From AG2 sp036493735 (GTDB lineage: Bacteria; Gemmatimonadota; Gemmatimonadetes; Gemmatimonadales; Gemmatimonadaceae), in NCBI GenBank assembly GCA_036493735.1, contig DASXPH010000019.1, positions 1 through 64,000 of the forward strand: a stretch of DNA of 64,000 bases. Reading direction: 5' to 3'. The position numbers and the translations under genes are program-made. How positions within the stretch are numbered: position 1 is the first letter of the stretch; each line of letters starts with the position of its first letter. Shown one piece after another: positions 33,433 through 41,577 of the stretch. The notes beneath the pieces are model-generated. The model saw only the letters and a program-made list of their open reading frames with translations. It was not told where the DNA came from and did no database searches.

Positions 33433-36165
33433 ATGGCCGGTGATCGTCACCAGCATCCACGGCGCCTCTTTCGCCTCGCGATATGGCGCAAGGGGCGCGC
33501 GGATCTCGACGTCGATCGCGAGATCGCGTTTCATCTGGACCAACGCACCGCACGGCTCATGGCGCTGGGCTACACGCCCGAAGCAGCTCACGCCGAAGCA
33601 CTCCGCCGCTTTGGCGATCTCGAACAGGCCCGCCGCAGCCTGACGGCGGCGGAGCATCACCTCGAACGCCACCTCCGAATGCGAGAACATCTCGAGGAGC
33701 TCGCCGCCGATCTGCGGCACGCCATTGGGCGGCTTTCCCGGCAGCCTCTTGCCGCGCTGTTCACGATTCTCACCATCGCGATCGGCATCGGCGTCAACGC
33801 AACGGTGTTCAGCTGGATGGAAACACTCGTGCTCGACCCGCTGCCGGCGGTGCACGGTGCGCGTTCGCTCATGGCTCTCTCCCTCTCGTCGCCGCACGGC
33901 GCCAGCCAGTCGATCTCCTACCCCGACTATCTCGACTGGCGATCGATGAGCAAGACGATGCGCGACGTTGTGCTCGTCCGTGACGAGCGGCTCAGCATCA
34001 AGCGAACATCGGATGGTGACGCCGAGCCGGCCTGGGGCGCGCTGGTCTCCGCGAACTACTTCAGCGTCCTCGGCGTGCGGCCGATCCTCGGCCGGACCTT
34101 TCTAGCTAACGAGTCGGCGCCACTTGCCCACGCCGGCAGCGCTCCCGTCGTGTTGTTGAGTTATCGACTCTGGCAGGATCGGTTCAGCGGTGACAGCGCG
34201 GCTCTCGGCCGACCGATCTGGGTGAATGGACTGCCGATGACGATCATCGGCGTGCTGCCGCAGGGCTTCAAGGGCGCGGAGACGGGATTCAGCATGGATT
34301 TGTGGGCGCCCGTGACGATGCAGCCAGCGCTGGTGGGTCAACCGCTGGACAAGCTCACCTGGCGCGCGACGCGATGGATGCACGCCTTCGCCCGCCTCGC
34401 ACCGGGCGTCTCGTTGAGCGGAGCTCGGGCCGAGCTGGCGACCATCGGCAGTGCGATTTCCGCGACACATCCGGAAGATCGCGACCTCGCGCCAACGCTG
34501 GCGCCGCTGTTCGACGTCCAGGCGCCCGGATTCATGCGGCCGGTGCTGCTCGCGCTGCTCGGTGGGACTGGCCTCGTACTGCTGATCGTCTGCGCCAACG
34601 TCGGCTCGTTGCGTCTCCTCGCCGGGATGACTCAGGAGCGCGAGATCGCGGTGCGGTTGGCCCTCGGCTCGGGCCGATTCAGACTCGTCAGGCAGTTCGT
34701 GGTCGAGGCAGCGCTGCTGACCGTCGTCGGCAGCGCGGCGGCTCTGATCGTCGCCAGGTGGGCGGCGGCGAGCATTGGCCGCGTTCTCTCCAGTAACGAC
34801 TTGCCGGTGGCAATCGTTCCCCGCTTCGATGGACGGGTGTTCGCGCTCGCGTTAGCGCTTGCTATACTCGTGACGCTTCTCGTCGGCATCTGGCCCGCTC
34901 TCCGAGCATCGCGCGTTGGCGCTTCGACCGCTCTGCACGGCGCCGGCGAGCGGGGTACGTCGTACCACACCCGTACCCGGCGGGTGCTCGTCGTCGCTCA
35001 GCTGGCGCTCTCCCTCGTCGCGCTCACGATGGCCGGGCTCTTCGTACGCAGCTTGCGACAGCTGCAAAAGGCGGACAGCGGATTGCGCGATCCAGGTCAG
35101 GTGCTCGTGGTCGCGAGCAATTTCGATCTTGCCGGTAGCACGTACCGGGGTTTCGAGAATACCAAACGCATCGCGATCGTGCATAGCCTGCTCGATCGCG
35201 CACGTTCGCTCCCGGGCGTCGAAGGAGCGGCGGCGTCGCAGGCAGCGCCACTTGGTCTCATCACCGGTTTCGACTCCTTTGATACCCAGGTCGTCGGCCA
35301 CGTGACGCGTCCAGGCGAGCCCACATCGTTCGAGATCAACTTCGTCACGGCTGGATACTTCCATCTCGTCGGCCCGGCGCTCGCCGCGGGCCGTGAGTTC
35401 GACGACGCCGATCGCGCGGGAGCACCGTACGTCGTGGTGGTGAACGAGGCGTTCGCCAGACGATTCTGGCCCGGGCCAGACGCGGCGCGACAGGCGTTAG
35501 GCAGGGAGATCCGTCTCGCTTCACATACGGCGACCGTGATCGGAGTGGTGCACGATGGCAAGCTGCACAACATGAGTGAGGCGCCATTCCCATTCTATTA
35601 TCTGCCCTTCGACCAATGGAGTCCGACGTCGGTGGCGCTGGATGTCCGCACCCAGCGTGATCCGCTCTCGCTCGCCCCGGCACTGCGACAGATCGTGCAC
35701 GAGGTCGAGCCATCGCTTCCGGTTCTCGACGTGCATCCACTGAGCGATCAGATCGATGGCGCTCTCGCGATCCAGCGACTCAGTGCGACGCTCCTCGGTG
35801 TCCTCGGTGCGATCGCGCTCGTGTTGGCGACGTTGGGTCTGTACGGCACCCTCGCCCAGGCGGTGCTGCAGCGCCGCCGCGAGATCGGCATTCGTATCGC
35901 GTTGGGGGCGGGCCGCCAGACGGTGCTACTGCTCTTTGCGCGCGAGGGGCTCGTGCTTGCCATCGCCGCTCTGATTCTTGGACTACCGGCTGCTTTCGGG
36001 GCGGCGCGCGTGATGCGCGGCCAGATCTACGGAATCGGCGTCGCCGACCCCTGGGCAATCGGCGGCACGATCGTCCTTCTGCTGGGAGTCTCGCTAGGCG
36101 CATCCCTCGTGACGGCGACGCGCGCAACACGCGTCGATCCCGCCGTGGCGCTCCGCGAGCAGTGA
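33433..36165 (+). CDS. ADOP-type orphan ABC permease
   Basis: Membrane protein of 910 residues with GAGG about five bases before ATG 33433. The N-terminal ADOP segment is REIAFHLDQRTARLMALGYTPEAAHAEALRRFGDLEQARRSL. The first span begins LAALFTILTIAIGIGVNATVFSWMETL. Two MacB-like periplasmic domains alternate with FtsX modules (LRLLAGMTQEREIAVRLALGSGRFRLVRQ and RRREIGIRIALGAGRQTVLLLFAREG). No ATP-binding domain. It forms an operon with the PadR gene upstream; a second PadR-ADOP pair follows directly, suggesting tandem expansion rather than simple duplication since the two permeases differ widely. Confidence 0.9.
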   Translation: MAGDRHQHPRRLFRLAIWRKGRADLDVDREIAFHLDQRTARLMALGYTPEAAHAEALRRFGDLEQARRSLTAAEHHLERHLRMREHLEELAADLRHAIGRLSRQPLAALFTILTIAIGIGVNATVFSWMETLVLDPLPAVHGARSLMALSLSSPHGASQSISYPDYLDWRSMSKTMRDVVLVRDERLSIKRTSDGDAEPAWGALVSANYFSVLGVRPILGRTFLANESAPLAHAGSAPVVLLSYRLWQDRFSGDSAALGRPIWVNGLPMTIIGVLPQGFKGAETGFSMDLWAPVTMQPALVGQPLDKLTWRATRWMHAFARLAPGVSLSGARAELATIGSAISATHPEDRDLAPTLAPLFDVQAPGFMRPVLLALLGGTGLVLLIVCANVGSLRLLAGMTQEREIAVRLALGSGRFRLVRQFVVEAALLTVVGSAAALIVARWAAASIGRVLSSNDLPVAIVPRFDGRVFALALALAILVTLLVGIWPALRASRVGASTALHGAGERGTSYHTRTRRVLVVAQLALSLVALTMAGLFVRSLRQLQKADSGLRDPGQVLVVASNFDLAGSTYRGFENTKRIAIVHSLLDRARSLPGVEGAAASQAAPLGLITGFDSFDTQVVGHVTRPGEPTSFEINFVTAGYFHLVGPALAAGREFDDADRAGAPYVVVVNEAFARRFWPGPDAARQALGREIRLASHTATVIGVVHDGKLHNMSEAPFPFYYLPFDQWSPTSVALDVRTQRDPLSLAPALRQIVHEVEPSLPVLDVHPLSDQIDGALAIQRLSATLLGVLGAIALVLATLGLYGTLAQAVLQRRREIGIRIALGAGRQTVLLLFAREGLVLAIAALILGLPAAFGAARVMRGQIYGIGVADPWAIGGTIVLLLGVSLGASLVTATRATRVDPAVALREQ

Positions 36166-36181
36166 CGCCATCGGTCGCTCC

Positions 36182-36197
36182 CCTTGACATTCCAAGG
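36182..36197 (+). promoter_or_regulatory. CCTTG-ACATTC-CAAGG operator-like palindrome
   Basis: The inverted arms CCTTG and CAAGG flank ACATTC about 45 bp before the PadR start at 36241. It embeds a TTGACA hexamer (36184-36189), so a repressor bound here would cover the -35 region. The core and arms echo the two sites before the PadR gene at 10820-11152. Confidence 0.5.
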
Positions 36198-36240
36198 TAG
36201 CGCTGGCGAGCTTCCATCAGAGTGTCTAGGGGGAGCCGTT

Positions 36241-36585
36241 ATGAAAGACCCGTCCGTAGCACTGCTCCAGGGCAGCCTCGATCTGGTCGTGCTCAAGACG
36301 CTGACCTGGCAGCCCATGCACGGTTTCGGGATCGCGCGATGGATCCAGCGACTCACCGAAAGTGCCCTGCAGGTCGAGGAAGGATCGCTCTACCCCGCCC
36401 TCTACCGGCTCGAGAATCAGGGGCTGATCAAAGCCGAATGGCGACTGACGGAGAACAATCGGCGCGCTAAGTACTACCGATTGACGCCTGGTGGCCGTCG
36501 CCGACTGGCGGAGGAAACCGCGAGCTGGGAGCGGTTCGCCGCGGCCATCGGAAAGGTACTCGGCGCGACGGAGCAGCCCGCCTAA
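36241..36585 (+). CDS. PadR-family repressor paired with ADOP permease
   Basis: Repressor of 114 residues from ATG 36241 with GGGGGAG seven bases upstream. Helices and wing: LLQGSLDLVVLKTLTWQPMHGFGIARWIQRLTESALQVEEGSLYPALYRLENQGLI and WRLTENNRRAKYYRLTPGGRRRLAEE. It closely resembles the PadR at 10820-11152. Its stop TAA lies in CCTAACG, and the permease gene starts five bases later, so translation is likely coupled. Confidence 0.9.
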   Translation: MKDPSVALLQGSLDLVVLKTLTWQPMHGFGIARWIQRLTESALQVEEGSLYPALYRLENQGLIKAEWRLTENNRRAKYYRLTPGGRRRLAEETASWERFAAAIGKVLGATEQPA

Positions 36586-36590
36586 CGCCT

Positions 36591-39272
36591 ATGTCGTATC
36601 AGGATTCGGAGCGCATTCCCGAGAGCCGCATCCAGGCCTGGCGGCGGTATCTGCGCTTCTGGCGCTCCAACGCCGACGCCGACGTTGCCGATGAGCTGCG
36701 GTTCCATCTCGAGTCCGCGGCGGCCGAGCTCATAGCCCAAGGGATGACGCCGGAGGCCGCGCGCGCTCAGGCCCTCCAACGCTTCGGCGATCTCACCGCG
36801 ATCGCACGCACACTTCGCACCCTCAGCCACGAACAGGAACGGGCCATGGAGTGGAGAGACCGATTCGAGACGATGCAGTCCGATCTGCGCTTTGCGATGC
36901 GACAGCTGCGGAAGGCTCCGGGCTTCACGATCGTCGCCATGCTGACGCTCGCGTTAGGCATCGGTGCCAACAGCGCCATCTTCAGCGTCGTCGACGCGGT
37001 GCTGCTCCGCCCCCTTCCCTACGCGCACGCCGATCGGCTGCTGAATCTCAAGGAGCGGAACGGCGCGAACGACACTGACGGCATGTTCGTCGCCTTCGGC
37101 AATTACGCCGACTGGGCGCAACGCGTCCACGCGTTCGATTCGTTCGCGGCCTCTCGCTGGAACGGCTTTACATTGACTGGAGCCGGCGACCCGCGATATC
37201 TCCAGGCACTCCGTGTGAATGCCGGCTATTGGAAGACGCTCCAGATTCCGCCGTCGCTTGGGCGCTACTTCAGCGCCAGGGAGGACGCGCCAGGCGCTCC
37301 CCACGTTGTCGTGATCTCGCACCGGCTCTGGCGCGACAGCTTCGGTGGCGATTCCGCGATCATCGGCCGCTCGATCGCCTTGAGCGGAGTGCCCTACACC
37401 GTGATTGGCGTCGCCTCTCCGCGGTATAGCCTTCCCAGGGTCGACGCCTGGACGCCGCTCGCCCTCACCACCTCGGAGCTCGCGGAGCATGGCGATCACG
37501 AGCTGACCGTCGTCGGTCTCCTGCGAGAGAGCGTCACATCGGAGCAGGCGGTCGCCGAATTGACGAAAGTCGAAACCGAGCTCGCGCAACAGTATCCGCA
37601 CAAATACTTCGATGGTGGCATCATCGCAAAGCCATTACGAGAATCGATCGTCGGACCCGTACGATTGCTGCTTCTGATACTGTTCGGCGCGGTCGCGCTC
37701 GTGCTACTCATCGCCTGCCTGAACGTCGCCAACCTGCAGCTGGCGCGCGCGGCCGTGCGCCGGAAGGAGATCGCCGTACGCAACGCGCTCGGCGCCGGGC
37801 GAGGTCGAATCATCGCTCAATTGCTGACGGAGAATCTCGTCCTCGCCCTCGGCGGAGGTGTACTGGGCATCGGCGTTGCCGCGTTCGGCGTCCGCTTCCT
37901 CGTCCGCAACAATCCGTTGGGTGTGCCGCGGCTCGAGGGAGCAACGCTCGACGCGCCGGTCCTGCTCTTCGCGCTGCTCGTGGCCGTGGGCTGCGGCGTC
38001 GGATGCGGAATGCTCCCGGCATTTCGTGCATCTCGTCTCGACCTGCAGCAGGTACTCCGTGACGGCGCGCGCACCGACTCGGCCACACTGCGCAATCGCC
38101 TCCGTGCGACGCTCGTCGTCTGTCAGATCTCGCTGGCGATGATGCTTCTGGTGGGAGCCGGACTGCTCGTACGCAGCGCGCTTCTCCTGCAACACGTTCC
38201 GCCCGGCTTTGATTCGCGGAATCTCCTCGTCACCGACATCGGTCTTCCGGGTTCACGATATCCTAACGACAGTGCCGCCGCGGCACGATTCGATGAGATT
38301 CTGCACAACGTGTCGTCGCTTCCAGGGGTGGCATCGGCGGCGCTGGTCTCTCGCATGCCGATCGTCGGTGGTGGCGGGGACTGCAATTTCCGTCGCGATG
38401 GAGCCGCGTCCGAAGGCGCTTCATTCAATGCGCAATTTCGTGTGGCCACGCCGAGCTTCTTCGAGACGTTGCGGCTCCCTATTCTGCGCGGACGCAACTT
38501 CTCGTCGATCGACGCCGCCGGCGCGCCCCGCGTCGCGGTCATCAATCGCCGGTTCGCGAAGAAACTGTTTGGCGACGAGGACGCGATCGGCCATCGGATT
38601 ACCTGTAATGATCCAGCGTCGAAGAATGCGTTCTGGCTGACGGTCATTGCGATCTCCGGGGACGTGCACGCCGACGGGCTGTCGAGCGATATCAGGGACC
38701 AGGTCTATTCGGCGCTCGGCCAGTCGCCGCAATACGAATTGTCGCTGGTCGTGCGCGGTGCGGTTCCCGTGCTCACCGTTGCACCGGGCATTCGCCGCAC
38801 TGTCGCCTCGCTCGACCCGCTGCTGCCACTCGGCGGTCTGCAAACCGTGGACGAGGCGATCGGAAGCAGCCTGGCCGTACCGCGATTCACTTCGCAGCTT
38901 CTGTCGGCGCTCGGTGTTCTCGGTCTCATTCTGGCCGTCATCGGCATCTACGGCGTCATCGCCTTCTTCGTCGCGCAACGCACTCACGAGATCGGAATCC
39001 GCATGGCACTCGGAGCGGACACCTCACGCGTGCTGGATCTGGTGTTGCGACAGGGCGTGATGCTCGCCGCTATCGGCATCGCCATTGGCACCGCGGCGTC
39101 GTTGATGCTTACCAGAACGCTCGACAATCTGCTCTACGGCATTACCGCTCGTGATCCATTGACTTTCGTCGCTGTCGCGATGCTACTCGCGCTCGTGTCG
39201 CTCATCGCGAGCTTCGTACCGGCCCGCCGTGCCTCCCGAGTCGACCCACTCGCTGCACTCCGAGACTCGTGA
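36591..39272 (+). CDS. ADOP-type orphan ABC permease
   Basis: Membrane protein of 893 residues. N-terminal ADOP segment: ADELRFHLESAAAELIAQGMTPEAARAQALQRFGDLTAIART. The first FtsX unit opens FTIVAMLTLALGIGANSAIFSVVDAVLLRPLPYA, the most canonical ADOP sequence in the window. Later blocks are RKEIAVRNALGAGRGRIIAQLLTEN and RTHEIGIRMALGADTSRVLDLVLRQGV. It depends on the upstream PadR gene for ribosome entry, having no ribosome site of its own. The Leu of ALGIGAN is a TTA codon formed by CGTTAGG (36952-36958). Substrate unknown. Confidence 0.92.
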   Translation: MSYQDSERIPESRIQAWRRYLRFWRSNADADVADELRFHLESAAAELIAQGMTPEAARAQALQRFGDLTAIARTLRTLSHEQERAMEWRDRFETMQSDLRFAMRQLRKAPGFTIVAMLTLALGIGANSAIFSVVDAVLLRPLPYAHADRLLNLKERNGANDTDGMFVAFGNYADWAQRVHAFDSFAASRWNGFTLTGAGDPRYLQALRVNAGYWKTLQIPPSLGRYFSAREDAPGAPHVVVISHRLWRDSFGGDSAIIGRSIALSGVPYTVIGVASPRYSLPRVDAWTPLALTTSELAEHGDHELTVVGLLRESVTSEQAVAELTKVETELAQQYPHKYFDGGIIAKPLRESIVGPVRLLLLILFGAVALVLLIACLNVANLQLARAAVRRKEIAVRNALGAGRGRIIAQLLTENLVLALGGGVLGIGVAAFGVRFLVRNNPLGVPRLEGATLDAPVLLFALLVAVGCGVGCGMLPAFRASRLDLQQVLRDGARTDSATLRNRLRATLVVCQISLAMMLLVGAGLLVRSALLLQHVPPGFDSRNLLVTDIGLPGSRYPNDSAAAARFDEILHNVSSLPGVASAALVSRMPIVGGGGDCNFRRDGAASEGASFNAQFRVATPSFFETLRLPILRGRNFSSIDAAGAPRVAVINRRFAKKLFGDEDAIGHRITCNDPASKNAFWLTVIAISGDVHADGLSSDIRDQVYSALGQSPQYELSLVVRGAVPVLTVAPGIRRTVASLDPLLPLGGLQTVDEAIGSSLAVPRFTSQLLSALGVLGLILAVIGIYGVIAFFVAQRTHEIGIRMALGADTSRVLDLVLRQGVMLAAIGIAIGTAASLMLTRTLDNLLYGITARDPLTFVAVAMLLALVSLIASFVPARRASRVDPLAALRDS

Positions 39273-39309
39273 AATCGGGGACGTCGGCAACTCGTTAGCC
39301 GCGCCGCCA

Positions 39310-40365
39310 TCACGCCGAGAGCACCTCTGGAAGCTCGAACGTCGCGAACAGCGCCGGCGTGACGAAGCTCGTCATGACGCGCACTCCCCCTTCGCCCATC
39401 TCGAGCAATTGAATCGAGTGCGCGCGCCACTCCGATGACTTCCACCGGCTGTAGAACGCGAAGCTGATCTGGCCATTCGCTGCCGTCGGCACGAGGCGAA
39501 AGGGCGCATGGCCGCCCGGCCGCGCCGTCGCCGCGAAGAAGCGGCCGACGGCATCGCGCCCGAAATACCACTCGCGCCAGGGCGGCATGCTCATCATCGC
39601 GTCCTCGCGCAACACGCTCACGAAGCCTTCGACGTCGGCATTCTCCCAACTGTGAACGTAGCGGTCGAGCAGGAGACGTTGCTCTTCGTTAGGCATGATC
39701 AGCGCCGGCTGCTGCCGCCAGGCGGGACGATGCTGCTCGACGCTCGCGCGCGCCCGCTGGAGCGCGCTGTTCACCGCGGCGACGGTCGCGCCGAGCAGCC
39801 GCGCGCTCTCCGCCGCCGACCAGCCGAGCACGTCGCACAAGAGCAGCACGGCACGCTGCCGCGGCGGTAGCGTCTGGATGAGCGCGACGAATGCCAGCTG
39901 CACCGCCTCGCGCTGCTCGTAGCGAGCGTCAGCTCCGGGCGCCGTGTCCTCCACGCCAGCGAGCAGCGCGTCCGGGTACGGCTCTAGCCAGGCGACGTCG
40001 AGCGCCGGCTCGCGCGGCGGCAGCTGCGTCGACGGCGGCGCCTCGCTCTCGGGCATGACCCGTGGGCGTGCCGCGCCGCTCGCGAGCGCATTGAGACACG
40101 CGTTCGTCGCGATGCGATACAGCCAGCTACGCAACGATGCGCGTGCCTCGAACTTCGCGATGCCGCGCCACGCGCGGAACAGCGTCTCCTGCACGAGATC
40201 CTCGGCCTCCTGCAATCCACCGAGCATGCGATAACAGTGCAGCTGGATCTCGCGGCGATGGGGCTCGGCCAACGCAGCGAACGCGTCGCGGTCACCACGC
40301 CGGGCCAGGGCCAGAAGTGATGACGCGCTGCGTTCCTCTGTCGAATCGTCCTGTCTCGTATTCAC
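39310..40365 (-). CDS. ECF sigma factor with SnoaL-like C-terminal domain
   Basis: Sigma-70 family factor of 351 residues. Region 2 is AFAALAEPHRREIQLHCYRMLGGLQEAEDLVQETLFRAWRGIAKFEARASLRSWLYRIATNACLNAL. Region 4 is LPPRQRAVLLLCDVLGWSAAESARLLGATVAAVNSALQRARASVEQ. A SnoaL/NTF2-like fold fills about 225-345 (DRYVHSWENADVEGFVSVLREDAMMSMPPWREWYFGRDAVGRFFAATARP), as in SigJ-like groups ECF41/ECF56, where it regulates activity in place of an anti-sigma. The GTG start overlaps the SRPBCC gene's TGA stop by four bases (GTGA), so the two are translationally coupled. Confidence 0.92.
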   Translation of the reverse strand: MNTRQDDSTEERSASSLLALARRGDRDAFAALAEPHRREIQLHCYRMLGGLQEAEDLVQETLFRAWRGIAKFEARASLRSWLYRIATNACLNALASGAARPRVMPESEAPPSTQLPPREPALDVAWLEPYPDALLAGVEDTAPGADARYEQREAVQLAFVALIQTLPPRQRAVLLLCDVLGWSAAESARLLGATVAAVNSALQRARASVEQHRPAWRQQPALIMPNEEQRLLLDRYVHSWENADVEGFVSVLREDAMMSMPPWREWYFGRDAVGRFFAATARPGGHAPFRLVPTAANGQISFAFYSRWKSSEWRAHSIQLLEMGEGGVRVMTSFVTPALFATFELPEVLSA

Positions 40366-40829
40366 ACCGTGACGGTCGCGCGTTCCTGTTCGAGAATCTC
40401 GGCGAGTCGAGCGAAGCTCGTCTCCCAGCCCGTGGCAAACTCGCGGCAGGCGACCGGCGACGCAAACCCCGACTGGCGCAGATGGAGTCGCGTTCCCGAG
40501 GCGAGCGGCTCGAGGACATACGTCAGGATCGACCGTTCGTTAGGCGCTCCGACGCCATCCCAGCTGTGCACCAGCCGTCGTGGTGGATCGACCTCGAGAA
40601 TCTCACCTGTGGCGACGTAGGGTTGCCCTCTGCTCATTCCCGCGGCCTGCCAGCGGCTGCCGCGGCGAAGGTCACCCGTCCACTCGCGCGTATCGAACAC
40701 CCCCGGTCGTACCCACCAGTCAGTGATCTCGCGCGATGCCAATGCGCGGAACACTCGCTCGGCGGGCGCCGGGAGCACGACACTCAATTCGAGCTCGTTG
40801 TCGGCGACAGACTTGGTGATGGTGGTCAT
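40362..40829 (-). CDS. SRPBCC (AHSA1-like) domain protein
   Basis: Soluble START-fold protein of 155 residues: ELELSVVLPAPAERVFRALASREITDWWVRPGVFDTREWTGDLRRGSRWQAAG, GEILEVDPPRRLVHSWDG, TYVLEPLASGTRLHLRQSGFAS and the C-terminal helix GWETSFARLAEILEQER. Such proteins bind hydrophobic ligands and are often coexpressed with SigJ-like sigma factors or ArsR repressors. ATG 40829 (MTTITKS) is preferred over the frame to 40895. First gene of a coupled pair with the sigma factor. Confidence 0.88.
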   Translation of the reverse strand: MTTITKSVADNELELSVVLPAPAERVFRALASREITDWWVRPGVFDTREWTGDLRRGSRWQAAGMSRGQPYVATGEILEVDPPRRLVHSWDGVGAPNERSILTYVLEPLASGTRLHLRQSGFASPVACREFATGWETSFARLAEILEQERATVTV

Positions 40830-40931
40830 GTCTCGGTCTCTGGTATCTGAGGCGGCTTCATGCCGCCCAATGATGAAGACCGGCGACGTTGGCAAAACTC
40901 ATCGCAGCGCCGCGACATTCTGATTGATCAG

Positions 40932-40944
40932 TCACCATTGGTGA
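40932..40944. promoter_or_regulatory. TCACCA-T-TGGTGA palindrome upstream of SRPBCC-sigma operon
   Basis: A perfect 13-bp palindrome lies 103 bp upstream of the SRPBCC start in an AT-rich stretch. It is long enough for a small dimeric repressor. ArsR-type regulation of SRPBCC genes is common in general, but no ArsR gene is in the window. Confidence 0.3.
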
Positions 40945-41173
40945 ATATTTCGGGCGCATTGTCCACCTCGCAGGCATCGCACGAATACGAGCGCTCTCAC
41001 TCGAGCGGACATAGGCTTTTGTTACTTGCGAAGCGTCGCTTTTGGTTCGGTATTGAGGAAGCAGGCTTGGCCATGACACTCGAGCCAGTCCGGTCGACGA
41101 CGACGGGTAACACGAGTGATCAGGAGAGCCACACGGAGATCAATCGAGCCAGACTGACAACGGCGACAGGTAG

Positions 41174-41461
41174 GTGCTGGTGCGCACACGGCTGCTCTTT
41201 TACGACGATGACGGACGGGAGTGGCTCGTGCAGGACGGTAACGTCCATCACGGCGAATTTCAGCTCTTGCCGTTAGGCACGCCGCTCGCGCATTTTCGTG
41301 TCTTCGATCTGATCGTTCCCCGTGAACGACGCATCTACTCCTTCGACAGCGACCAGCATCACGCGATTGATGAGCGTTTGCTGGAACGGCAATTCCTGCA
41401 GGCGAAGTTGTTGACTACGCTGCGCCAGACGGCTCGGGAAGCAGAGGGCGATGCGCGATAG
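41174..41461 (+). CDS. Small Trp-x-Val family protein, diverged copy E
   Basis: Unknown protein of 95 residues, apparently from GTG 41174. It keeps the N-terminal family mark DDDGREWLVQDG and a middle RVFDLIVPRERRIYSFDS that corresponds to the LxFxS...RRVxxYP segment of copies A-C, but it lacks the WRxLSD end and instead has a helix LLERQFLQAKLLTTLRQTAREAE. A TTA Leu codon is created by CGTTAGG at 41271-41277. It precedes the PAS kinase gene by 116 bp in the same direction and may belong to its transcript. Confidence 0.5.
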   Translation: MLVRTRLLFYDDDGREWLVQDGNVHHGEFQLLPLGTPLAHFRVFDLIVPRERRIYSFDSDQHHAIDERLLERQFLQAKLLTTLRQTAREAEGDAR

Positions 41462-41577
41462 GGCGCGATCGTCGTCGTCCCAGTCGCGATGCGCTCCGTC
41501 ACGGTGGCGGACGAAAAGTTGCAGACACAACGGATCAGGTACGGTAGTGGCCGCAAGCGACCTGAGACGCACAGCTG

